From Siniperca chuatsi (Eukaryota > Chordata > Actinopteri > Centrarchiformes > Sinipercidae), in assembly GCF_020085105.1 (NCBI RefSeq), contig NC_058042.1, forward strand, positions 16,501,001-16,565,000: a stretch of 64,000 nt of DNA, in the 5' to 3' direction. A program made the position numbers and the translations under genes. Below the pieces are notes generated by a model that saw only the letters and a list, made by a program, of their open reading frames with translations, did no database searches and was not told the origin of the DNA. Shown here piece by piece: positions 1 to 20,000 of this stretch (position 1 is its first letter; each line of letters opens with the position of its first letter).

Positions 1-748
1 ATAAACCAAATAACATAAAATATGATTAATGAGCTATGACAGGGGTACTCAAACACAAGTCTTAAAGGTCCATGTGCCAAATTTCCACAGTGTCACAGGT
101 CCGGAAAAGATGGATTAAGTGACTGATATTTAAGTTGTAAAAACTCTAGATGTATGTACACAATAAACAGTTCTTAATGGGAGAAGTGACACCTTCATTG
201 TGTAACTAAGTCTTTACATTTGGCCGGGAAGAGTGGTGTTTTATCACTATTCAAAATGACCACTGTTTGACTTAAAATCAAGCAATCATGCTTTGCTTTC
301 TTAGTCTACTCATGCTAAAACAGTCAGTCTATATTTGCATCGGCTAGTTTTGAACATGCCTTTTCACTTTTTTAATTCAAGCTTCTAACTCTGACAACGT
401 TCTTGTTAACTTCAGCTACTAGCAGCTAAAAGATGTGTGAGGTGACATGATAGAGATGTGTCACTCTGACTCAGGTTGAAATTTAGCTTCAAGTCTGAAT
501 TAAATTGTATCTCGGTCCGGATCCGGATCAGAGTCCATCTATGATGTAAAATGTTTGTTTTTGTTCTCCCTCGGTCATTAAATGTGTATTATTTTGTTAT
601 AGATTATATTTAGTGTTAAATTTTGTGTTGGAAGTGTACACTGAGGTGATGAAATTAAATGAGATAATGATGTGCTTTTGTGAGGATTTGGCTAATCCTA
701 TTTACTATGACTGACGTTAAATGAGGAAGACAGTAGTTAATCCTTCAC
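1..748. other. Intronic sequence downstream of the last visible irag1-type exon
   Basis: By position this is intron of the minus-strand gene whose exons lie at 749-4382. I see no further exon with a matching phase (it would have to begin with the third base of a split codon) and no recognisable repeat. The remaining 3' exons are presumably beyond the left edge of the window. Confidence 0.4.
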
Positions 749-3700
749 CTGGCCAGCTTTGCTTGCAGCTCAGTGATATCCAGAGTGAGCTGCAGGTTTA
801 TGTCTTCACACTGAGCCACGGTCCTCAACAGGCTGCTGTTCTGCTCGCTCAGCTTGCGGTGAGCGTGCTTCAGTTCGGCCACTGCGCCTAACAGGTCTTT
901 TCCGTCACTGAAGCCAAACAAACAGTTACTGTAGTGGTATAACAACACATTGATTACAGGAGGTAAACTCTTGCGATGATTAAAGGAGTGAAATAACTGA
1001 CCAGGAACACTGGTGGCTTTCTGAGGAAGCAGTTTTGCTTTGAGAAGATGAGAAATCCAGCCCTGAGAGGAAATCAGGTTTAGTGAATTGCCGTCTGATG
1101 TGATTAAGACATTTCTCAGAAGTCCGAACAAAACAGTGACAGCCTACCATTTACAGGCACTTTAGAAGAGTTTGGCCAAGATACATGACTGCCATCCACA
1201 TCAGTGCTGAAATACAGGAAGAGTCATTAGTTCCCACACCTCATAGAAAATGCTGATTAATAAAAGATTTAATCAACAATACACTAGCTGGAAACTAATT
1301 AACTTAACTGGGCAAATGCCACTGCCACAGTCTGTAAAATCAAAATCAACATCAAACACATTTAATAAACTCTACATACACAGGAGTTTCTTGCATGTCA
1401 CCTTCCCTCATTTCATTACCAGGAATAATCTACATTGACACTCCTGCTGCTGCCTGAAGAGCAGTAGTGGAAAAAGTATTAAGATCTTTTACTTAAGTAA
1501 AAGTAGCAATAACACAGGACAAACATACAAGTACATCAAAACTGTTCTTAAGTATACAGCACTTGAGTAAATATACTTAGTTACATTGCACCACTGCTGA
1601 AGAGGAGTGCTAAGCTTGAACAAGTCTTGAGTTTTACATCCACAAAGTGATTAATAAACATTCAACCCCTTCATTTAATTGGTTTCAGTTTCTTTGAGTG
1701 ATGAACTGTTTATTTTAAATTTCTGTGCAGCAGAGGCAGCCATAGGGCGAAATGTGGGAGTAAATATTGACAATGAAGTTTCACAACAGAAAGTTGTAAG
1801 TTTAGTTGGGAGATGGTCACTGTCAGCTGTGCTTTCCGCTAAATTTGAGAACATTTGTCAACCTTTTAAATATTTCATGTTTCTGCTTCTGGTTTTACCA
1901 TTTCACACTTGCCATTTTTATGTTTTCATCTTCTTAACATTATTTTATCCTTCTTGTGTTTTATGATCTACTTGTTTGTTCTGTTTGCATTTTCTCTTTG
2001 CTTTTTAATTGTTTGCTCTATTATTTCCCCTGTAAAGCACTTTGTAACTTTGTTGAGAAAAGTACTGGACAAATACAGTTTTTATATTATCATTATAACC
2101 AAAATGAATTACATAAGTGAGCAGTGATTTATGCAAAAAGTGACTTGGATATAAAATATGATGGTTGAAAATCACCATTGCACACTGATATCCAGCTGAA
2201 AAGACAGATTCTGGATTAGCAGCTGGAAAGTCATCTTTACAAATGTTTTTTTTTTTTTTGTTCTCCAGACTGATGAAAATTTCTCACTCTTTAAGTGATG
2301 TATTGGTGGATTGCATTTCAAAACATTATCTAATTTTATATGACTGGGCAGATGCTTTGCAGTCATCTGGATTTGCAGATATTTGAGCAAAGTGGAATAC
2401 ATTCAGACAACGTCACTTTATATAAAGGTGGTTACTAAATCATTAACAGTCCTGAATGTGATGCTTAACACTAACCCTACATGACATCCAGACAATCTTT
2501 TTCCCTCCTGTACAGTTTTGTCTCACCTGTCCTGGCTGCACTGTGCTATCCACTCCCTCATGATGGAGTGGAAAGTCTCTCTGCTCACATGCGGGTCCTG
2601 AAGATCACCGTCGAGCAGCTGTCGCAGGGCAGCCAGTCTGTCCTGGTCCGGATTCTGTGCCGTCATGGTCTGCAGGTACTGCACAATGGTGGAGGCCAAC
2701 ACCTCTCCTGAGGACGAGAGAGACAGAGGAAAAATGATTCACGGTTCAAAAGATTACTTTAATCTGTTTTGTTGAAATCAACTTGAGCCTGTGTACCTGT
2801 GTTGGAGGTATTACATGCATTATACATGATGTCAAGGAGTTCATGTTCAGAGAACCCACTTGTGTCTTTATTGTCCTCGAGCACATCCTTCATCCCACAG
2901 CCAGGTGACTCCCACACTAAACATGTAGAGATGGGAAAAGTTAGTCTACATTCATGCACAGGAAGTACACATGCAAAGCAAGTTAATATACTACTTCGTC
3001 CATCACCCTCCACCACTCCGGGTGGTCTCATCCTTCGAGCTCGGGTCCTCTACCAGAGGCCTGGGAGCTTGAGGGTTCTGCACAGTATCTTTGCTGTTCT
3101 TAGTACTGCACTTTTCTGGACCTTTTCTGGACCAAGATATGTGGTGTTTGGCTCCTCTGGTTCCTTTGCCAATGCCCTTCTGTCCTTTGCTCATGTATTG
3201 ATCCATGTGTCCACTTATCTTAGATGATGCCTGACATGAGCTTCCATGTTGTGGAGAGACAGGTTATTGGCCGGTAGTTGGATGGGACTGTACCCTTTGC
3301 GGGATCCTTCAGGATCAGGATTGTACGCCCTTCAGTAAGCCATTCAGGATGCGTCCCATCTCTTAGCAGCTGGTTTATTTGTGCTGCTAGGCTCTCGTGG
3401 AGTGCAGTGAGCTTCTTTAGCCAGTAGGTGTGGATCCTGTCAGGGCCCGGTGCTGTCCAGTTTTTCATACCTGAGACTCTTTCTTGGATGTCTGCCGCTG
3501 TGATGGTGACTGGATTCTGTTCAGGGAGGTTGCTGTGGTCCTTTCTCAGGGCGGCCAGCCACTGTGCATCGCTGTTGTGTGATGCCTCCCTTTCCCATAT
3601 ACTTTTCCAGTACTGTTCCGTTTCCAGCCTTGGTGGGTCTGCTCTGCTGTTATTACCCTGCCATTGAGTGTACACTTTCGTAGGTTGAGTTCATTCTGGC

Positions 3701-4382
3701 TTCATTATCTCTCGTGTACCTCTTTAGGCGGCTGGCCGAGGCTTGGAGCCTTTGTTTGGCAGTTTCGAGTGCTTCAGGTATGGGCATCTGGTTGTACTTC
3801 TTGGGTACTTGCTTTCTCATTGCACCTCTCTCAGCCTCTGTCAGTTGGCTCACTTCCCTCCGGGCCTCCTTGATTTTTGCCTCCAGCCTTCATTTCCATG
3901 GTGATTACTGTTTCACATGGCTCCCATGGTTGCTCTTGTAGCCAAGCATCTCTAGGATCACTGCTGCTGAGGCGTATATCAGCTCATTGGTTTCAGTGAT
4001 GGTTGTGGTAGGGATCGCCCTCAATGCTGCATTCACATCTTCTAGGAGACTTTCTGATGGTACTTCACTTAGCCATTGTAATTGGTGTCGGGGTTGCCTT
4101 GCATTCATCCTCGCCATGATCTTATCTTTCAGGTCAGTCGCTGCCTCGTTGAGCGTGATTGCACTTGTTGGGGCTTCGTACCCAATCTCTGGTTGGGGAG
4201 CCGCCGCTGGCTCCCCTCTGACCTGTTGTCCTGGCTCCCCCTTGCCGTAGCATTTGTGTTGTATCTCGTCAATCTCAAGTTGATAGCAGTTGCCGCTTGT
4301 GGATGTTGGAACACTGAGCTACTAGTTGCTTATATAGATATATGAACAAAACAACTCTTTTACCATCAGAGCCGTCAGACAT
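749..4382 (-). CDS. irag1: EF-hand/coiled-coil protein of the IRAG-LRMP-KASH5 type, 5' part only (probable irag1/mrvi1)
   Basis: Six coding exons can be joined on the minus strand with consistent phases: 4364-4382 (ATG at 4382-4380), 2797-2916, 2527-2707, 1148-1206, 1002-1062 and 749-907, each bounded by AG/GT. The predicted protein starts MSDGSDVWESPGCG. Next comes an EF-hand-like helix-loop-helix (ELLDIMYNACNTSNTGEV) and a helical stretch rich in TIVQYLQTM and REWIAQC. A Ser-rich linker follows, then a coiled coil beginning LLGAVAELKHAHRKLSEQN. This order of EF-hand-like region then coiled coil resembles the KASH5/LRMP/IRAG group. The irag1 symbol rests mainly on position, because in human IRAG1 (MRVI1) lies next to CTR9 in this opposed orientation. 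Family members are ER or nuclear-membrane proteins, and IRAG1 couples cGMP kinase to IP3 receptors. The membrane anchor is not in the window. Exon 1 is preceded by an acceptor-like AG (4397-4399), so an upstream non-coding exon is likely; 4954-4975 is a weak candidate. Confidence 0.6.
1463..1605. repeat. hAT-like MITE fragment (teleost 'acttaagtaaaagta' family)
   Basis: The stretch begins with a block near agcagtagtggaaaaagtat and contains acttaagtaaaagtagcaat. It ends with a complementary block (gcaccactgctgaagag), so the ends are loosely inverted. The same family recurs at 48480-48680. It lies in an intron of the irag1-type gene. Assignment to hAT is from memory of teleost repeats, not from a search. 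Confidence 0.55.
2010..2105 (+). repeat. LINE/SINE-type 3' tail
   Basis: The text ctgtaaagcactttgtaact followed by an aaaagtactggacaaatac-type ending matches the widespread fish retroelement tail that normally ends in agtgctatataaataaa. A similar tail occurs at 21405-21445. Only the terminal part is recognisable. Confidence 0.45.
2990..4330 (-). mobile_element. Truncated RLE-type (R2/R4-Dong-like) non-LTR retrotransposon
   Basis: Minus-strand open segments at 4314-4129, 4117-3905, 3853-3653, 3675-3220 and 3206-3003 read as one interrupted LINE ORF. The best-preserved part (3675-3220) carries reverse-transcriptase fingers motifs: NWTAPGPDRIHTYWLKKL, then WLTEGRTILILKDP and NYRPITCLSTTWKL. The next segment holds QKGIGKGTRGAKHH, the following RT block, after which the reading diverges. 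The sequence then jumps to the element's 3' end near 3000. The catalytic YxDD region is not visible, so an internal deletion is likely. The element sits in intron 1 of the irag1-type gene; its 5' end is only about 30 bp from the donor of the ATG exon. It is a dead copy. Clade assignment is by motif memory. A related element lies at 54155-55870. Confidence 0.75.
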
Positions 4383-4396
4383 TGTGCTTATTTCTC

Positions 4397-5718
4397 CTGA
4401 ATCCCTGGAGAGCAAGTGTGCTGATGGACTGTCATGTTCCTACATGCCCTGATATTTTAAAAAACATCAAATACAACTTTACCTCCATTTATGACAAAAC
4501 TCATAGTAGAAATACAGATAAAAATGTAACCACATATGAAAATCAATGAATATCTAAGATGTGAAGTGAAACATCTATGATTTTAATAACTCCTCTCCAG
4601 ATATGACTGCTTCTAATGCTTACATGTATGCAGTGGTAACTAATCATAGGGCTACAAATTACATATTTTCTTATTGTCATCCTACAATGAGGTAGACAAA
4701 TGCAAGGTTAATTGGCTCTCATAGGCAATAATGATGGCAATAACATGTTTTCAAGGAGGAGCACAAAATAACTAATACAAATGTCAGTCATACCAAATCT
4801 CAACCACTAAAAGTTAATTCTGCATGTGTTAAATATACAGTGTTCCATTAAATATTGTACACAATGAGATTATAAGGTACCTATTTTGTTTGTCTTATAG
4901 TTACTTAGCCATCAAATATTATTAAAAAGAGAAACATAAAAATAAATTCTTACTTCTCAGTCCGGGACAGCTCCTCTGAAAAGAAAAATAAGATTGTCAG
5001 ATGTTAAATGAGGAGCTTCATTTTCATTATTATTTTTCTAGTCTCCCTCTGATTCACTGTGATGTTAGCACAAGAAATCTTTAAGATGCACTTATGTTTG
5101 TTTTCACTGCTTCACATCAAAACCAGCTGACAGCCCCCTATCCCCCATCCCCCACCTCATCCCACTCCTGCCAAAATGCTGCCCTGCAGAGGTCCGTGAC
5201 AATGATGCAGTTAATAGATTTCAATTGAAATTCACCGGTTTAACATATCAAATGCACAGTCACAGTCGAGCATTTCTTCCACATTTTGAACTTCAGCAAA
5301 TGCAGGGAGTAAATTTAATTTGCGTCCGTGGCAAAGGAAATTACTCTCAATCACTATTGCTACTGAAACTGATGATTCTTTCAATATTGTCTAACTTTCA
5401 TCGACATGTTTACTTTTGTTTGTAAACAAATTGATACCGAATTCCATTAGGCTTACTGAAAACCCACTAAAAGTATTCCCGGAGATGCAAAATATATATT
5501 TTCATGCAAATATTGTGTTTGTTATTGCTATTATTACTGTGTACAAACATGTTCTCATCAAAGAGCATTGTGTGATCAGATCAGAGGAACGCTTTCACGA
5601 CCCCGATCAATCTGGCCGGACACAATTTTTAGTTGCACCATCCGTTTGTTTGTTTCCTATCGGAAGCATGAAGTAGCTACCCACAGACAACAGGCTGGAG
5701 AATTTTTTGAATATTTTT
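4397..5718. other. Divergent intergenic region between the irag1-type gene and ctr9
   Basis: The two genes are head to head and their start codons are about 1.4 kb apart. I see no clear coding exon. A possible 22-bp non-coding exon of the irag1-type gene (4954-4975, AG before and GT after on the minus strand) is the only candidate. No repeat is recognised. The interval presumably contains both promoters. Confidence 0.4.
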
Positions 5719-5757
5719 GTATAAATCTAACTTCACGTGGATTTTTCCTCCGTCAAG
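5719..5757 (+). promoter_or_regulatory. Possible ctr9 core promoter/5' leader elements
   Basis: A TATA-like tataaat (5720-5726) and an E-box CACGTG (5734-5739) lie just upstream of the ctr9 ATG at 5758. If the TATA-like box were used, the leader would be only a few bases long, so these may equally be part of a longer 5' UTR. The start context caagATGtc gives an A at -3 (cca/aagATG-type). Confidence 0.2.
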
Positions 5758-14810
<9,053 letters not shown>

Positions 14811-15107
14811 ATCTTCCTCACAGACTTGTCCCATGTATTGCCGAGAAACCTCTCTACATCTGCATTTTTATTTTCTATTAAAAGCAGGGATTTCTGTCCG
14901 TATATCTTGTAATTAGATCCTAGAAAAAGTGTTTTTTTTTTTGGCACAGCATTATGGTGTTTTCCTCATGTCCTACTGGAAATGTCTTCACAGATGCTGT
15001 GTATTGTTAAGATGTTTTGTTAAAGACATAAAATGGTTTGAAGTAAACTAAAAGGTGTAAACATCTACTTTCTATCTCAGATGATGGGATGAAACACTGA
15101 TCTTTCA

Positions 15108-15113
15108 AATAAA
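15108..15113 (+). terminator. ctr9: Probable ctr9 polyadenylation signal
   Basis: AATAAA occurs about 300 bp after the ctr9 stop codon, within an A-rich run that repeats the motif. It gives a 3' UTR of about 320 bp. No competing signal as strong is seen between 14811 and this site. Confidence 0.7.
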
Positions 15114-15130
15114 AATAAAAAGAATTGTGC

Positions 15131-15965
15131 AAGATATGGATCATTACAATCTGCTCCTGTATGATACTAATATTAACCCTGGAGAAAAAATACTTTACAA
15201 CTTTGATGTTTCAAACATGATTCTTTTGTGTCCCTTATAACTTTTGTGAAATGTCAGTATGAATAAGCTGGAAGGAAAAAAAAAGTTAAGATGTGGATGT
15301 GCTACTCCACTAAGACTTAAGTGTGTATTTTGATAATTTCTTATAACCTATCTGCAAACATGTGACCCCGAAGTTGACATAACATTGATTTCGGGCTGCT
15401 AATTGAAAATTGTTGCAATTGGCTCTTACTAAGGAAATTTAAACAAGTTTGCATCTCTCCATATAACAGCAATATGGAAAAGTAGAATCAATGAAATGGG
15501 AGGTTTAGCGAAACAGCTCATTATAAAGATGTTCCCTCCCAAACCAAAATTTAGTTAAATAAGTGTCACTGTACTCTCAATACATATTGGCAGGATGTTA
15601 TGCAGTGATATGCATTTTAAATGTCCCAAAGTTTAATGAGCACCTACCTCTCTGTTCTGCACTTAGTTGGAGCCAAGCAGCTTTTCTGTTTTTAATTCAA
15701 GCCTACCTAACTTGATTAACCTAAAAATTAGGACCATCCTGTAGTGTACAATGGGCTCTTTGTTGGATAAATGCTAAAGTGTGTAGTGTTGTAGGAAGTC
15801 AGCCCATCGTTAGGCCTCACTAAAAGGCAAAGCAATATCAGATTTCACAAGCAAATGTAGTAAATATGTTTTTAAACTGCACAGCCAGTGTTGTGTGATA
15901 CCCGAAAGCAAGTAATTACCCATGATTTAACCTAAGTTTTCAAGACAGGCAAGAAAAACTCAGGA
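15131..15965. other. Tail-to-tail gap between ctr9 and eif4g2
   Basis: This is about 0.84 kb of AT-rich sequence between the inferred cleavage sites of the two convergent genes. I see no exon, repeat family or RNA gene in it. Confidence 0.5.
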
Positions 15966-15986
15966 CAATGAAATGAACTGTTAAAC

Positions 15987-15992
15987 TTTATT
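15987..15992 (-). terminator. eif4g2: Probable eif4g2 polyadenylation signal
   Basis: TTTATT on the plus strand is AATAAA on the minus strand, about 1.08 kb past the eif4g2 stop codon (17072-17074). The 3' UTR so defined (about 15970-17071) carries no other gene that I can see, apart from T- and A-runs at 16090 and 17010. Confidence 0.65.
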
Positions 15993-17071
15993 CAAGGCCG
16001 ATCTGTAATTGTACACTCAACTTCTTGCACTTAACATTACAGTGAAACTCCTAAAGAAGGTTTAAGTGTACACATACAGTACATTTTAAATTTTTTTTTT
16101 TTTTTAATAATTTCATGAAGATAAAAAGACCATTTAAAAACTTGACAAATATGGCAAACAGACGTAAAATACAACTGTAGCACAGGAAACTAAGCTTTGG
16201 CTGTCTCAATGTTAAAACCGAGACATTCAAGTATAGTCCGATACATTAGAGGTATATCCATATGAACTGATAAATTAAAAAAGGCCACACAGATTCATTC
16301 TTAACAGCACAAAAGTTTTGTACATAAAAAAGCTCTTGATTCATTAAACTAAATGTGGGTAAATGAAATCACACTGTGCAAATAAAACAGGCCATTATTG
16401 TTAGACATCGTCAAATCCAGATTATTATGAATCTGGAGACAAAATGGTCTGCCTTTTACGCACAAGAAAACCATTACAATTATGGCAGCCAAAAACCACA
16501 ACTTAGGATTGTTTCAACAAATCAAGGAAAGTGTATCTTACTATTGCAACGACTCATGATATTGAGCAAAGTGCATCTAAAAACTGATTAACAAATGTTG
16601 ATAAAACAATGAGAAAAGTCTCTTTGCAATACGTTGGAGGCTTTTCTCTTTTGTAAACAGTTTTTAAGTAAATAGTTAGGGCAGCACTTGGTGACTCCTA
16701 CCAGATGTAAAAGGTGATAGAATGGGTCAGGGTTTGGTGCTGGTACAGTTTCCTGCACAATACTGCCTACTGTCAAAGAAAACCAGAGATAACTGAAATG
16801 TCTAAAACATCTGCTCTTGGACATCAAATAAATGAGAAGGAAAAGCATAAATACAATAAGATGGTGGTGGGTGCTGGCTTGTTCTGGCAAAACATTTCAT
16901 AGTGGAATGAATTGTAACAGTGGTTGGAAAATATTTATAAACAACGAGAGAGGGAAAGGGTTAGGTTGAGACAGGGAAGGGCACGTGTAGACCAAATAAA
17001 TGACAAAGTAAAAAAAAAAAAAGAAGAAATCATTCATTGCATCCTGATAACACATGGCTTTGGCCTGTTTC

Positions 17072-20000
17072 TCAGTAATCTTCACCCTCTGACTCCTCTT
17101 CTTCTGCGGTCTCCAGCCAGGTCAGCCACTGGTTCACCTGCACCATAAAACACATCATCTGTTAGGCCGAATTTTCATCTGTGTGCAGGTGTGCCTCGAT
17201 TCCTCAACATCTCAGCCACCAATTTTTGTACCAACATCCCACAGTATCTCAAGTTTTATGAGAATACTCCAGCTAGCATATCCAGGTTTCTGAAACCAAG
17301 GATATGACGTTTACATGCACATATCTCAGATACTCTAAAAAGCTGATCATAACCAGGTTACTAGTGCGCATGTAAAGCTTATTAAGCATTTAAGGTTTAT
17401 TGTCAGGGAGCAATTTGAAAAACTGCACAAACAAACTTATTAGCAATGTACATAAAATTACCTGAAATAATGCTTTTCCCTTCCCTGGATACTCTTGGGT
17501 GACATCTTCTTTCCATGAAAGGAAGGCTTCTTCTTCAATTATTTCCATGTCATAAAAGTTCACAAAGTAGCGCAGTAACATGCCTGGAAAAGGAGAGTAA
17601 TCATTAAGCTTCTGCGCCAAAGTTTAATACCTTCTGACTTGGGCCTAAGCTGCTATACTGAACAAGTGTGCGCACACACACCTTTGGGGAAACCCTTGGC
17701 ATTGCAGTGGACCTGCAGGGCATACAGCGCACCAACTTGTAGGTCGATGTGATCGTGTAGGAACTTCTGCATCACTGGCTTGAAAGACAGCAGCAGTTGC
17801 TTCTCCTCATCCAGCTGCTCCTTAGTGGGCGATGCAAGCTGCTCTTCATCATCGTCAGGGTTGATCTCATAAGCAATGTACTGCAAGAAGCTGGCAGACA
17901 ACAATGTAATCAATATTTTGTAAAATATTTGAAGAGCAAATTATGTTGTTTGGGGTTAGATTAGCCAACAAAAGCATTGGCTGATAAAACAAGTGTATTT
18001 TATCAGCAGAGACTCATGTCACTATTTGAAACGCTGTCCACTGCTGTACCTGGTCATGAGGATGTTGACAAAGCCTTTGTCAGTGTGGAGTTTAGGAGAG
18101 ATGTTGTCTTTGATCCACTTGTAGATTGACTGTGGAGAGGGATCTACTTTGATCTGCTTCAGCAGCTCCTTCTCCAGTTTCATCAGTGGGAACAAAAAGC
18201 TGAGACCTTTTCCCTCCAGAATCTCCAGCATCCTGTCCTTGTTCTGGTCAATTTCTACGAGTATATAAAATAAAAAACATTCGTCAGTAGTAGAAGACTC
18301 TTAGCAATCAAAATTCAGTAAGATTAATATTTCTTTTCTTTTAACTCATTGGAAACTTATCAAATTTGCTTCTCAATACAAAATGAACTAAGAGCCAAAC
18401 TAATGATATTAGGTATAAACACACGGTCAGAGTGGGTTTGGACGTACCAGGTAGCATCTTCTGCATGTTGACCTTGCTCTGCTGGAACACGTCAGTAAGC
18501 CACTCACGGTCTTTCAGTTTGACCATCTGCTGCAGGCACAGCAAGAACAGCGGGAAATGGGTACCATTCTCCAGGTGATGGGCCAAATCTGAAATGCTGA
18601 CCAGGTCGGCAACGATCGCGCGTGCTGCAAACTGGGCCAGGAAGGACTTCACCAGTGGGACTTCTTCCTCAATCTTGGGACACTGGTCCAGAACACTCAA
18701 AAAGGCCTATCAAATTAAAAAAAACAAAAAAAACAAAAAACAGAACAGTTAGTGCTGAATAACAGCTTGATAATCATATAGTAAAAACATACATACGTTA
18801 CAACACTGACCTGCATTAGGTTTTCACCAGTGGCAAGGCCCTCGGTGCAGAGTGCCTGGATCAGGGTGCTTGCATGTTCCTTATCCTCATCTGAACGATC
18901 AAGGGTATAGACCACGATCTTGTTCAGCAGCTCAGACAGAAAGTGCTTTGGAGCCTTCATCTCCCTCACAACATTCACTGCCTCATCGATGTTCTTGCTG
19001 TTCAGGTAATCTGCCACCAATGTCTCCTAAAAAAGGAACGGACAGTCTGATATAATATCCTAGACATACAGTGTATTGTGCATGAAGAAAGCACAGAGTG
19101 AGAGAAACTTACTGTCATTTTACGCAACTCTTCCTTTGTAGGAGGAGCTTTTTTAATGGACTTTGCAGGTTTTTCCTGAATTGGAGGAGGATTGGTTTTC
19201 AGGCCAAGCTGTGGAGACTAAACAAAGAAAGCCACATGAATATATGTTCCCTAAAACCTGGCTTTACAATATCAGGTCAAAATATCGGTTTTAAAATGTA
19301 AAAATATTACCTGTCCTAGTAGGGAGCCTTGTGCACTTGGAGGAATCATAGTCATCTGTGGCTGCAGCTTCGGCACTTGTTTTTTATTCAAGATGAAGGA
19401 CTGTGCTGGCCTCAGGCTGATCTAGAGGGGTGAAAACAGCAAATATAATTCAGCTGAAACGGTAGGATAAATTTAAAATGGAGCCCAGACTCCTCCCAAT
19501 TTACAAAACTCAAGAAGCCAAAAAACAAAAACATAATCTGAGGTCCTATCTGTTTGCAGACACCTGAAGCTGCTCACCATCCTCCTAGATCCATTCTTCA
19601 TTTGTTTACAATCTAATTTTATCATCCTGATTGTCCATACTGTAATTTTGCTATTGGTCTATTCTGTACACATCTATTGCATGTCTGTCCATCCTGGGAG
19701 AGGGATCCCTCCTCTGTTGCTCTTGCTGAGTTTCTTCTACCCCGCCCCCCGTTAAAGGTTTTTTTCTGGGCGTTGTGTAGAGATTGTAAAGCCCCTTTAG
19801 GCAAATTAGTGATTTTGGGCTATATAAATAAAATTGACGTGACTAATTTTAGTTTAACAATGTACACGGTTGTACCTCTTCAGCATTGAGCTTCCCTTTC
19901 TTGCTGAATCGTGGAGCCATATCCTTAGACTGCATCTGCACTGAGTGATTCTGTTTATGGTTGAAAACCGGTGAATTCTGGCCCTTTGAAAGAGATTTCA

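Noticed and set aside
745-1131. A 128-codon minus-strand open frame as one exon
   Set aside because: It runs through two introns in the wrong frame for the upstream part. Splitting it at the AG/GT sites gives exons 749-907 and 1002-1062 (the latter in a different frame) that join in phase with neighbours.
4954-4975. 22-bp 5' exon of the irag1-type gene
   Set aside because: It has an AG before and GT after on the minus strand, but so small an exon cannot be supported without transcript data; kept only as a mention.
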